Assembly (NCBI GenBank): GCA_036001465.1
Contig: DASYUH010000020.1
Span: 1 to 43,207 of the forward strand
Origin: Candidatus Polarisedimenticolia bacterium
GTDB taxonomy: Bacteria > Acidobacteriota > Polarisedimenticolia > Gp22-AA2
DNA: 43,207 nt
Direction of reading: 5' to 3'
Shown piece after piece: positions 33,296-40,950 of the stretch (position 1 is its first letter; each line of letters begins with the position of its first letter). Below the pieces are notes generated by a model, which searched no databases, had not been told where the DNA came from, and saw nothing but the letters and a program-made list of their open reading frames with translations. The position numbers and the translations under genes were made by a program.

Positions 33296-33972
33296 CACTC
33301 CGTCCCTCCCAGGGTTCCCGGCGTGTCCCTCAGCGGGGCGCCCCGGGTCACCTTCTCCGTCATGCGCGGGGGGGCCGCAGCGCCCGCTCCGCCGTGCACA
33401 TGCCGCAGCGCCGCGCGCAGCCTCTGATGGGCGCGGTAGAGGCAGTTGCGGGCCGTCTCTTCCGAGGTTTCGAGAATCGCCGCGATGGCGCCGAGGCGAA
33501 GCCCCTCCCCGTGGCGCAACCCGAACACCAGCCGCTCCCGCGGCGGCAGGTCGGCCAGGGCTGTTCCGATCAAACGGCGCAGCTCTCCCGCTTCCACGGC
33601 CTTCACCGGATTCCCCTCGACGCTCCGGTCGACGACCCGAACGGCCGGGCCGGGGCCCCCGGTGTCCCCCCCGGCATCCTCCAGAGGCTCGTCGCGCGCC
33701 GTCCCGCGACGGCGGGCGTGATCCAGGCAGAGGTTCGTGGCGATGCGGAAGATCCAGGTTCCGAACGAGCACTCGTTCCGGAATCGGCGGATCCCCTTCC
33801 ACGCCTTGAGGAACGTCTCCTGGTAGATGTCACGGGCGTCTTCCTCCGACTTCACGATGCCGAGCGCCAGGCGCAGGACGAGTCGGTCGTAGCGGCGCAC
33901 CAGCTCGTCGAACGCCGCCGGGCTGCCCTCGCGGGCCCTCTCGATGAGTGCGTCCTCGTCAGATGGCGGCAC
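33295..33972 (-). CDS. ECF (group IV) RNA polymerase sigma factor
   Basis: This is a 225-residue extracytoplasmic-function sigma factor. Region 2 is FDELVRRYDRLVLRLALGIV, SEEDARDIYQETFLKAWKGI, FGTWIFRIATNLCLDHARRR. An acidic linker follows, then region 4 as LPPRERLVFGLRHGEGL and TSEETARNCLYRAHQRLRAAL. A tail of about 30 residues extends past region 4. It heads the operon with its anti-sigma factor (1-bp overlap), the DUF4097 protein and the PDZ protein. The GTG at 33972 is used because no ATG is in frame nearby. Upstream, CGTCTAA (about 34012-34006 on the minus strand) resembles ECF-type -10 elements, but its spacing to a GAACC is short, so autoregulation is only suggested. Confidence 0.92.
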   Translation of the reverse strand: MPPSDEDALIERAREGSPAAFDELVRRYDRLVLRLALGIVKSEEDARDIYQETFLKAWKGIRRFRNECSFGTWIFRIATNLCLDHARRRGTARDEPLEDAGGDTGGPGPAVRVVDRSVEGNPVKAVEAGELRRLIGTALADLPPRERLVFGLRHGEGLRLGAIAAILETSEETARNCLYRAHQRLRAALRHVHGGAGAAAPPRMTEKVTRGAPLRDTPGTLGGTE

Positions 33973-34039
33973 GGCCTCGATACCCGTCTCCGGCCTGCAT
34001 TCCTGTTAGACGCGGGGTGCGGGGGTTCGTGAGCAAGGA

Positions 34040-34582
34040 TCAAGGAGCGTCGAGCAGACCGGCGTAGATCCGATGATTGCCGGGACCGTAGGTGACGAAA
34101 CGCACCTCGTCGGGCGCGCCGTGCTCCAGGGCGAACGCCCGGACCGCATCCAACGCGATCCGGGCGGCGCGATCGGGGGGAAACCTGTACGCGCCGGTCG
34201 AGATGCAGGGAAAAGCGAGGCTCCGGGCGCCCACGGACAGGGCGAGGTCGAGGCTGTTGCGGTAGACGTCGCGGAGGAGCCCGTCCTCACCCCGGTCCCC
34301 GCCCTGCCAGACGGGGCCCACGGCATGGATGACGTGGCGCGCCCGTAGGCGCCCGGCTCCCGTGACGACCGCCTGCCCGGGCGGGCAGGAACCGATGCGG
34401 GCGACGATGGCCCGGCACTCCTCGAGAATCCCGGGACCACCGGCACGGTGGATGGCCCCGTCCACGCCGCCACCAACGAGGAGCCCCGGATTGGCCGCGT
34501 TGACGATGGCATCCGTATCCTGGAGAGTGAGGTCCCCCTGGACCAGGACGAGCCTCGTCCTGCCGATGATCGTCTCCGTCAT
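34040..34582 (-). CDS. Macrodomain protein (ADP-ribosyl hydrolase/deacetylase, YmdB-like)
   Basis: This is a 180-residue single macrodomain, the MacroD/YmdB type that hydrolyses O-acetyl-ADP-ribose or removes mono-ADP-ribose from protein. Motifs in order are VQGDLTLQDTDAIVNAANPG, LVGGGVDGAIHRAGG (ligand loop 1, with the catalytic-type GGGVDGAI), ARHVIHAVGPVWQGG, and AFPCISTGAYRFPP (loop 2). Its length is typical. The start at 34582 is chosen because it begins the macrodomain. It lies 20 bp after the ALDH stop on the same strand and may be co-transcribed with it; both act around NAD-derived metabolites, but a joint role is inference. Confidence 0.9.
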   Translation of the reverse strand: MTETIIGRTRLVLVQGDLTLQDTDAIVNAANPGLLVGGGVDGAIHRAGGPGILEECRAIVARIGSCPPGQAVVTGAGRLRARHVIHAVGPVWQGGDRGEDGLLRDVYRNSLDLALSVGARSLAFPCISTGAYRFPPDRAARIALDAVRAFALEHGAPDEVRFVTYGPGNHRIYAGLLDAP

Positions 34583-34602
34583 GCTCTTGCCCGGATCGGC
34601 TC

Positions 34603-36189
34603 TTACCCGCGGATCAGCGTCCGGCTCTGCTCGCGCATGAACTGGGCGACGTAGTACGGTCCGCCCGAGGACTTGCCCGACGAGCCGCTCCCCTTCCAGC
34701 CCCCGAACGGGTTGATGCCGGGCCACGCGCCGGTCGTGGCCCCGGCGCGGCGGTTGACGTAGACCACGCCCGCCTCGATGCGATCCAGGAACTTCCTGAT
34801 CTCCTTGTCGTCGGTCGAGAACAGTCCGGCGGTGAGACCGTAGTCGCTCCGGTTCGACAGTTCGAGCGCCTCGTCGAGCGTGCCGAACTCCCACAGGCAG
34901 GTGATCGGCAGGAACATCTCATCGTGCACGAGCCGGTGGTCCTTGGGCAGGCCGCCGATGATCGTCGGCCGGACGAAGAAGCCGTGGTCGTACGGCTCGC
35001 CCCGGAGCGTCTCGCCGCCGGCCAGGATCCGGCCGTCCTGCCGGCCCATCTCGACGAACTTCAGGTACTTGTCGCGGGCCGCCCCGTTGATCACCGGCCC
35101 GAGCCAGTTCTCCTTCTTCACCGGATCCCCGATGGCGATCGTCTTCGTCTTCTCCACCAGCATCTCGGTGAACGCCTTGGCCACCGACTTGTGCACGTAG
35201 ATGCGCGAGCAGGCGCTGCATTTCTGCCCCTGCAGGCCGAAGGCGGATTTCAGGACGCCGTCGCTTGCCGCGTCGAGGTCGGCCGAGGCGCAGACGATCG
35301 CCGGGTTCTTGCCGCCCATCTCGGCGATGCACGGCTTGGGGTAGGCGCGCGCGAACTTGCGGTAGGTCTCGAAGCCGACCTCGCGCGAGCCGGTGAACAG
35401 GATGCCGTCCACGTCGCGGTTGGTGACCAGCTCCTCCCCCACGCTTCCTCCGGGTCCGGTGACGAAGTTGAACACCCCCGTCGGCAGGCCCGCCTCGCGG
35501 TAGCACTCGGCCAGCGCCAGCCCGGTCAGGGGCGTATCGCTCGCCGGCTTGAAGACCACCGTGTTGCCTCCCAGAAGGGCGCCCGCGCTCGGCCCGCCCG
35601 AGAGGGCCATGGGGAAATTGAACGGCGAGATGATGACCCAGACGCCGTACGGCCGCAGGACGTCCCGGTTGTCCTCCTTCTCCGACAACCGCTCCATGGG
35701 AAGCTCGAACCCCTGGTGCCGCTCGACCTGGTCGCAGTAGTAGGTCATCAGGTCGACGGTCTCCTGCGCGTCCCCCATCGCCTCCAGGCGGTTCTTGCCG
35801 ACCTCCATGCCCATCAGGGCGGCGATGTCGAAGCGTCGTTTCTCGATGACGGCCGCCGCCTTGCGGATGAGCTCGACCCGCTCGCGCCACGGCAGGTCCC
35901 TCCAGACGCTCTCGTAGGCCTTGCGCGCCGCGACGATCGCCGTCTGCGCGTCGGCGCGGGTGCCGGACGCGAAGTGCCCCAGGACCACGCGGGTGTCGCT
36001 CGGGCTCGTGTCGGCGAACGTCTCCTTGGAGGGGATCTCCTTGGCTCCGATGAAGTGGCCGTGGGTCTTCCCCAGGGTCGCCTTGACCCGCTCGACCGCC
36101 TCGTCGTACGCCTTGTTGAACTCGGGGGTCTGGCCCGCCGCGAGGGTGGCGTAGGTCACCCTGGGGCCGGCCGCTTTCGTGTCAGCCAT
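34603..36189 (-). CDS. Aldehyde dehydrogenase, delta-1-pyrroline-5-carboxylate dehydrogenase-like
   Basis: This is a 528-residue NAD(P)-dependent ALDH. The active-site cysteine is in LQGQKCSACSRIYV, the general-base glutamate in IAEMGGKNPAIV, and the cofactor region in VISPFNFPMALSGGPSAGAL and VFKPASDTP. The N-terminal GHFASGTRADAQTAIVAARK and YYCDQVERHQGFELPMERLS fit the glutamate-semialdehyde (P5C) dehydrogenases RocA/PutA best. It is not an obvious BoxD despite boxC elsewhere in the window. The start at 36189 has GAGGAGGT nine nucleotides upstream; the frame open to 36231 is not needed. No proline dehydrogenase gene is adjacent. Confidence 0.9.
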   Translation of the reverse strand: MADTKAAGPRVTYATLAAGQTPEFNKAYDEAVERVKATLGKTHGHFIGAKEIPSKETFADTSPSDTRVVLGHFASGTRADAQTAIVAARKAYESVWRDLPWRERVELIRKAAAVIEKRRFDIAALMGMEVGKNRLEAMGDAQETVDLMTYYCDQVERHQGFELPMERLSEKEDNRDVLRPYGVWVIISPFNFPMALSGGPSAGALLGGNTVVFKPASDTPLTGLALAECYREAGLPTGVFNFVTGPGGSVGEELVTNRDVDGILFTGSREVGFETYRKFARAYPKPCIAEMGGKNPAIVCASADLDAASDGVLKSAFGLQGQKCSACSRIYVHKSVAKAFTEMLVEKTKTIAIGDPVKKENWLGPVINGAARDKYLKFVEMGRQDGRILAGGETLRGEPYDHGFFVRPTIIGGLPKDHRLVHDEMFLPITCLWEFGTLDEALELSNRSDYGLTAGLFSTDDKEIRKFLDRIEAGVVYVNRRAGATTGAWPGINPFGGWKGSGSSGKSSGGPYYVAQFMREQSRTLIRG

Positions 36190-36230
36190 CGTCGGATACC
36201 TCCTCACCGGTTGGGCGAGATTGTAGCGCA

Positions 36231-37829
36231 TCAGGGCACCAGGAGGGATCGGGCGGCCTCCTTCGTGCCGGGGTCGGTCTCGGCGTCGACGTACGCCTGG
36301 ATCACCTGGCGCGCCGTCTGGCCGGCGATGGCCACGACCGATCGAGCCGCCGCGAGCCGCACGCCGGAGACAGGATCCTGAAGCGCCGCGCGCAGGGCCG
36401 GGATGCCCGTCGCCAGGCCAAGCTCCCCCAGCGCCTCCGCCGCCGGCAGGCGCGCTTCGGCGGGGCCGTCGCGCAGTACCGCCGCCAGAGGATCGAGCGC
36501 CCGGTCGTCGCCGATGCTCCCCAGGAGGCGCACCGTCTCCACGAGCTGGACCACGGCGGGCGGCCGACCGGCCAGGAGCCGCGCCGCCTCCCCCACCAGC
36601 CCCGGAACCGCGCGCTCGCGGAACTGCGCGAGGGCACCGGACGCGGCGGCGCGCACCTCGGGGACCGGATCCCCCAGCCGCTCGATCAGGGGACCGAGGG
36701 CCGCCTCATCCCCGAGCCGCCCCAGGGAGACGGCCGCGAGACGCCGGACCCGCTCATCCCGGTCCGCGGCCGCGCCCAGGACCGCCTGAAGGGATCGCTC
36801 GACCGGGACGAACCCCAGGTCGAAGACGGCGTCGGCGCGCACCTGCGCCTCGTCGTCGACGAGGTCGCGCAGGAGCGCCTCCACGTGGTCCCGCCGGGCC
36901 GAGAACCCGCGCACCGTCTTCACCCGCACGTCCGGCCGCCCCACCTCGACGCGGACGCGTCGCCGGCGCTTCTCGGCCTGACGCGGGTCGATGTCGTACG
37001 CCAGGTAGTACTGGCTGAGGAACTCCTCTCCCAGGCGCGCGAACAGCCCCGCCAGGTCGCCGCCGGTATAGAGGAGCCGCCCGCCGGTCTCTTCGACGAA
37101 CCCCTCGAACGGCAGCCAGGAGGTGGCGCTCATGCCCGGGCGGATGCCGTACACCACCGTCTGCGATCGGAAGCAGAGGCGCAGGAGGTCCTGCAGGTAG
37201 AGCGACTGGTTGACCGAGCCGCTGCGGCTTATGTCGACGTCGAGACCGTCGCTCACGACCAGGATCACCTTGCGGCCCGGCCGCTCTCTGAGATCTTTCA
37301 GGGTCTCCTCGATCGAGCGGAACAGAGCGGTCCCGCCCCAGGCCTTGCCGATCCGGCCCAGGGTCTTCGAGGGATCGCCGGGGTCGGAGGTGAACTTCTG
37401 GAGAACGGTGAGCTGGTCGTTGAACCGGGCCACCATGATCTCGTCCTTCGGCCGCAGGCCGGCGAGAAGCGCCTGCGCCGCCTCGCGCACCCGCTTCACC
37501 TGCCCCGACATGCTCTGGGACAGGTCGAGGAGCACGGCGACCGACAGCGGGCGATCCCGCCGCTCCCCTTCGGGGCCGAAATCGGCCAGCTCCATCGGGA
37601 CGCCGTCCTCCAGGATCTTGAAATCGTCCCGGGTCAGCCCGCGCACCGGGCGCCCCTGCCGGTCGATCACGGTGACGGTCAGGCCGACTCGCAGGTACGG
37701 CCGCTCCTGGACCCGGACGTATTCGCGGAAGGACGGGACGGCCGGCGCGGCCGATTCCGCCGCGAAGCCAGGTATCGTGGGCGGGAAGCCGGCGATCGCT
37801 GCCAGCAGGATGGGGATGGCGCGCCGCAT
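36231..37829 (-). CDS. Secreted VWFA-related protein (acidobacterial type) with HEAT repeats
   Basis: This is a 532-residue exported protein. The signal peptide is RAIPILLAAIAGFPPTIPGFA. A beta segment RVGLTVTVIDRQGRPVRGLTRDDF follows, the hallmark opening of VWFA-related acidobacterial proteins. The von Willebrand A domain comes next with MIDAS residues DLSQS (D102, S104, S106) and a late SDGLD. Residues about 340-530 carry PBS-lyase/HEAT-like repeats (VRADAVFDLGFVP, VRRLAAVSLGRLGDEAAL, VRAAASGALAQF, LPAAEALGELGLATGI). A function in surface protein binding is plausible but unknown. The start at 37829 has GGTGGAG upstream. A TATCAT at 37862-37857 is its probable -10, overlapping the divergent TAAGGT of the next gene. 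Confidence 0.88.
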   Translation of the reverse strand: MRRAIPILLAAIAGFPPTIPGFAAESAAPAVPSFREYVRVQERPYLRVGLTVTVIDRQGRPVRGLTRDDFKILEDGVPMELADFGPEGERRDRPLSVAVLLDLSQSMSGQVKRVREAAQALLAGLRPKDEIMVARFNDQLTVLQKFTSDPGDPSKTLGRIGKAWGGTALFRSIEETLKDLRERPGRKVILVVSDGLDVDISRSGSVNQSLYLQDLLRLCFRSQTVVYGIRPGMSATSWLPFEGFVEETGGRLLYTGGDLAGLFARLGEEFLSQYYLAYDIDPRQAEKRRRRVRVEVGRPDVRVKTVRGFSARRDHVEALLRDLVDDEAQVRADAVFDLGFVPVERSLQAVLGAAADRDERVRRLAAVSLGRLGDEAALGPLIERLGDPVPEVRAAASGALAQFRERAVPGLVGEAARLLAGRPPAVVQLVETVRLLGSIGDDRALDPLAAVLRDGPAEARLPAAEALGELGLATGIPALRAALQDPVSGVRLAAARSVVAIAGQTARQVIQAYVDAETDPGTKEAARSLLVP

Positions 37830-37856
37830 GATGTATTCTCCACCCGAACCTGTCCG

Positions 37857-37866
37857 ATGATAAGGT
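37857..37866. promoter_or_regulatory. Overlapping divergent -10 hexamers
   Basis: ATGATAAGGT contains TATCAT on the minus strand (37862-37857, for the VWFA gene, leader about 22 nt with Shine-Dalgarno) and TAAGGT on the plus strand (37861-37866, 6 nt before ATG 37873). The two share the TA at 37861-37862. Confidence 0.4.
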
Positions 37867-37872
37867 GGGCCC

Positions 37873-38178
37873 ATGAGAATTCCTGAACAGGTCGGGCGGC
37901 GGCCCCTGAGCGAGGAGCTGGCGTTCGTGTGCCTCAGGCTCCAGGCGGACGAGGCGGACATCCTCGGGAAGGCGCTGAGGCGCGGGGTCTTCGAAATCTA
38001 CAAGGCGGTGGTGCTGCACGAGCTGCAGATCGGGCGCCTCGGTCCGGAGGAGGCCCGGAGGATGCTGGGGAGCCTCGTCGTGGCGCGGGCCGGGTCGGAG
38101 CAGAGGCCACCGGCACGTGGAGGCTCCCGCAAGCCGGGCCGCGCCCGCCGCCGGGCCGCACGCGGCCGCCGGCCCTGA
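37873..38178 (+). CDS. Small hypothetical protein with basic tail
   Basis: This is a 101-residue protein of no family I know. Residues 1-70 look helical (LSEELAFVCLRLQADEADIL, GVFEIYKAVVLHELQIG, LGPEEARRMLGSLVVARA); the last 30 are Arg/Pro/Gly-rich and could bind nucleic acid. The ATG is six nucleotides after TAAGGT, predicted leaderless. The frame shows strong GC bias like real genes, and the convergent corA ends 9 bp later. It is a small gene, so confidence is moderate. Confidence 0.55.
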   Translation: MRIPEQVGRRPLSEELAFVCLRLQADEADILGKALRRGVFEIYKAVVLHELQIGRLGPEEARRMLGSLVVARAGSEQRPPARGGSRKPGRARRRAARGRRP

Positions 38179-38186
38179 TCGAGGCG

Positions 38187-39161
38187 TCAGCGGCTCTTGA
38201 AGATGCCGCGCCGGCGGAACACGAAATACATCCCGGCCCCCACCACGGCCATCAGGACGTAGGCGAACAGGTGGCCGAACTTCCAGTGAAACTCCGGCAT
38301 GTCGAAGTTCATGCCGTAGATCCCGGCGATGAAGGTCAGCGGGATGAACAGCGTGGTGATGACCGTCAGGACCCGCATGATCTCGTTGGTCCGGTTGGAG
38401 ACGATCGACAGGTGCGCCTCGAGCGCTCCCGCCACCAGCTCGCGGTACGAATCGGCCAGGTCGGTGATCCGGACCAGGTGATCGAAGACGTCGCGCAGGT
38501 AGACGGCGGTCTTGTCGTCGATCAGGGGAAACTCGCGACGGCTCAGGCGCAGCAAGATCTCCCTCTGGTGGCCGGAGAAGCGGCGCAGCCGCACGAGGGC
38601 CTTGCGCAGATCGAAGACGTCCTGCAGGATGGCGGACGTGGAGGCGGCGAGGCACTCCTTCTCGATCTCGTCGATCCGCTTCTGGAGGGTCTCCATCAGA
38701 GGCAGGTACAGGTCGACCTGGTAGTCGAGCACCCGGTAGAGGACCATGCCGGGCCCTTCGGCCATCAGGCGGGGGTTGCGGCGGACGCCTTCCAGGGTCG
38801 CCTGGATGCTTCGCGAGGCGTCGCGATGGCAGGTGACCAGGAAGTTCGGACCCAGGAACGCCGCCAGCTGCCGGCTCTTGAATTCGCGCGCCGAGCTCTC
38901 CGGGTGGACGCCGTGGGACAGGATGAACAGGTGCGAGCCGTAATCGTCGATCTTGGGATGGTGCCGGCGGGCCTCGCAGTCTTCGATGGCCAGGGGGTGG
39001 ACATGAAACGTGGACGTCAGGAAGCCGGCCTCGTCGCCGATCGGACCGCTCAGGTCCACCCAGATCGTGGTGCCGGCGGTCTTGAGGAGATCGGGCAGCC
39101 GCTCCTTCGTCACCGCCTCGTCCAGCTTCCCTTCGGCGCTGCAGGCGACGATCGTGAGCAT
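38187..39161 (-). CDS. corA: CorA-family divalent cation channel
   Basis: This is a 324-residue Mg2+ (or Co2+/Ni2+) channel of the CorA family, acting as a pentamer in the inner membrane. It has a long cytosolic N-terminal domain (TIWVDLSGPIGDEAGF, FHVHPLAIEDCEARRHHPKI), a stalk helix, the first membrane helix ITTLFIPLTFIAGIYGMNF with the selectivity motif GMN at about 283-285 followed by MPE, and a second helix (HLFAYVLMAVVGAGMYFVF) ending in basic residues. The length is normal. The start has GGAGGGG upstream. No Mg-sensing leader is visible because the intergenic gap to the divergent amidohydrolase gene is only 33 bp. Confidence 0.95.
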   Translation of the reverse strand: MLTIVACSAEGKLDEAVTKERLPDLLKTAGTTIWVDLSGPIGDEAGFLTSTFHVHPLAIEDCEARRHHPKIDDYGSHLFILSHGVHPESSAREFKSRQLAAFLGPNFLVTCHRDASRSIQATLEGVRRNPRLMAEGPGMVLYRVLDYQVDLYLPLMETLQKRIDEIEKECLAASTSAILQDVFDLRKALVRLRRFSGHQREILLRLSRREFPLIDDKTAVYLRDVFDHLVRITDLADSYRELVAGALEAHLSIVSNRTNEIMRVLTVITTLFIPLTFIAGIYGMNFDMPEFHWKFGHLFAYVLMAVVGAGMYFVFRRRGIFKSR

Positions 39162-39194
39162 GGCGCCCCTCCGTCACACGGTCTGGCGCGGCGG

Positions 39195-40934
39195 ATGATA
39201 GCACGCGCGATCGCCCAGGCTCCCGCCGCGGTCGGCGCGGCGGCGGCCGCGCTCATCGCGACCGCCCTGGCCGCCTGCGCCGGCGCGCCGCCGGAAGCGC
39301 CCGCCGATCTCCTGATCGTCGGCGGTCGCGTGTTCACCGTCGAGCCGGGTCGCCCCTGGGCCGAGGCGGTGGCGGTCAGAGGCGATCGCATCGTCAAGGT
39401 GGGGACCGAGGCGGAGGTCCGGACCCTGAAGGGCCCGAACACCCGCGAGTACGACGCCACGGGCGGCGTCGTCCTCCCCGGGATCAACGACTCCCACACC
39501 CATTTCCTGGACGGCTCTCTCGGCCTGGACCAGGTCGACCTGACGGGGGCCACGACCCTGCCCGAGATCCAGGAGAAGGTCAGGCAGTTCGCGGCCGGAC
39601 ATCCGGACGAGCCGTGGATCCTGGGGACCGGGTGGCTGTATTCCAGCTTCCCCGGGAGGTTTCCGAAGCGCGGCGAGCTCGACGCCGCCGAGGCGGTCCG
39701 TCCCGTGTTCCTGTACTCGTACGACGGCCATTCGGCGTGGTGCAACAGCGCCGCGCTGAAGGCCGCCGGCATCACCGCGACGACACCGCAGCTCGAAAAA
39801 AGCCAGGGGGAGATCGTCAAGGACCCGAAGTCCGGTGCTCCGACCGGCACGCTCAAGGAGGGGGCGACCTCCCTCGTCGAGCGGGTCGTCCCGAAGCCGT
39901 CGCACGAGAAGAAGAAGGCCGCGCTGGTTCAGGGAATGCGGCGGGCCAACAGCCTCGGCGTCACCAGCGTGCAGAACTGCAGCGGCGGCCAGGACGAGAT
40001 CGACCTGTACGCCGAGCTGCAGCGGGAGGGGCTCATCACGGTGCGGACCTCCACGGCGTTCACCATGCCCGACACCCCCGAGGAGCTGACCGACTCCCTG
40101 GTCGCGACGATCGAGGCGGCGCGGCAGGCGCACCAGGATCACTTCGTGCGCGCCGGCACCGTCAAGTTCTTCGCCGACGGGGTGATCGAGTCGAACACCG
40201 CGGCGATGCTGGCCCCCTACTCGAACGATCCGTCGACCCGGGGCGCCGCGCGCTACGATCCCGCCAGGCTCGAGACGATGGTCGATCGGATGGACGCGAA
40301 GGGCTTCCAGATCTACATCCACGCCATCGGCGACCGCGGCGTGCGCATGTCGCTCGACGCCCTGGAGAACGCGATGCGCGCCCGCCCCGGCCGGGACCGC
40401 CGGCACCGCCTGGAGCACATCGAGACGATCGACGCCGCCGACATCCCCCGCTTCGGCGCGCTCGGGATCATCGTCAGCATGCAGCCGTACCACGCCTACC
40501 CCGAGCCGAACCTGCTCTCGGTTTGGGCCGCCAACATCGGCCCCGAGAGGGTCGAGCGCGCCTTCGCCTGGAACGCCATCGCCCGGGCCGGCGGCCGCCT
40601 GGTGTTCGGGAGCGACTGGCCGGTCGTGACGATCGATCCGCTGATCGGCATCCACAACGCCGTGCTGCGACAGAACACCGACGGGACGCCCGCGGGGGGC
40701 TGGGTCCCGGCGCAGCGCGTCACGCTGGACGAGGCGATCGCCGCGTACACGCTGAACGGGGCCTACGGATCGTTCGAGGAGGACGCGAAGGGATCGATCA
40801 AGGAAGGGAAGCTGGCGGACCTGGCGCTCTTCTCGCCGGACCTGTTCAAGGTTCCGGCCGCTGACATCCACAAGAGCCGGGTCATCCTGACGGTCTTCAA
40901 CGGCCGCGAGGTGTATCGCGCGCCGGCACCGTGA
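39195..40934 (+). CDS. Lipoprotein amidohydrolase (YtcJ/amidohydrolase-3 family)
   Basis: This is a 579-residue metal-dependent amidohydrolase. The N-terminus has a lipoprotein signal (AAAAALIATALAAC; lipobox ALAAC), so it is likely tethered to a membrane. The TIM-barrel metal motifs are PGINDSHTHFLDG (HxH), TVKFFADGVIES, the histidines in IYIHAIGDRGV and RHRLEHIETID, and the aspartate in VFGSDWPV. A C-terminal beta domain ends in ILTVFNGREVYR. Relatives remove N-substituents from amides, but the substrate cannot be inferred. The ATG at 39195 is the first before the lipobox helix; the reading frame is open far upstream but only as a shadow of corA. No Shine-Dalgarno is evident. It is convergent with hom. 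Confidence 0.88.
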   Translation: MIARAIAQAPAAVGAAAAALIATALAACAGAPPEAPADLLIVGGRVFTVEPGRPWAEAVAVRGDRIVKVGTEAEVRTLKGPNTREYDATGGVVLPGINDSHTHFLDGSLGLDQVDLTGATTLPEIQEKVRQFAAGHPDEPWILGTGWLYSSFPGRFPKRGELDAAEAVRPVFLYSYDGHSAWCNSAALKAAGITATTPQLEKSQGEIVKDPKSGAPTGTLKEGATSLVERVVPKPSHEKKKAALVQGMRRANSLGVTSVQNCSGGQDEIDLYAELQREGLITVRTSTAFTMPDTPEELTDSLVATIEAARQAHQDHFVRAGTVKFFADGVIESNTAAMLAPYSNDPSTRGAARYDPARLETMVDRMDAKGFQIYIHAIGDRGVRMSLDALENAMRARPGRDRRHRLEHIETIDAADIPRFGALGIIVSMQPYHAYPEPNLLSVWAANIGPERVERAFAWNAIARAGGRLVFGSDWPVVTIDPLIGIHNAVLRQNTDGTPAGGWVPAQRVTLDEAIAAYTLNGAYGSFEEDAKGSIKEGKLADLALFSPDLFKVPAADIHKSRVILTVFNGREVYRAPAP

Positions 40935-40950
40935 GCCTCCCCGAGGCTCA
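40932..40950. terminator. Bidirectional hairpin containing both convergent stop codons
   Basis: TGAGCCTC-CCC-GAGGCTCA, an eight-bp perfect stem. The plus-strand stop TGA (40932-40934) and the minus-strand stop of hom (40950-40948) are the mirror-image ends of the stem. No U tract is present, so its strength as terminator is uncertain. Confidence 0.45.

Noticed and set aside
34000-34030. ECF-type autoregulatory promoter (GAACC and CGTCTAA) upstream of the sigma gene
   Set aside because: The spacing between the two elements is about 12 bp, shorter than usual for ECF promoters. Kept only as a remark in the sigma entry.
34603-36189. BoxD (box-pathway semialdehyde dehydrogenase) as identity of the ALDH
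   Set aside because: The N-terminal and mid-protein motifs fit P5C dehydrogenases better, and the gene is 34 kb from boxC with a macrodomain partner.
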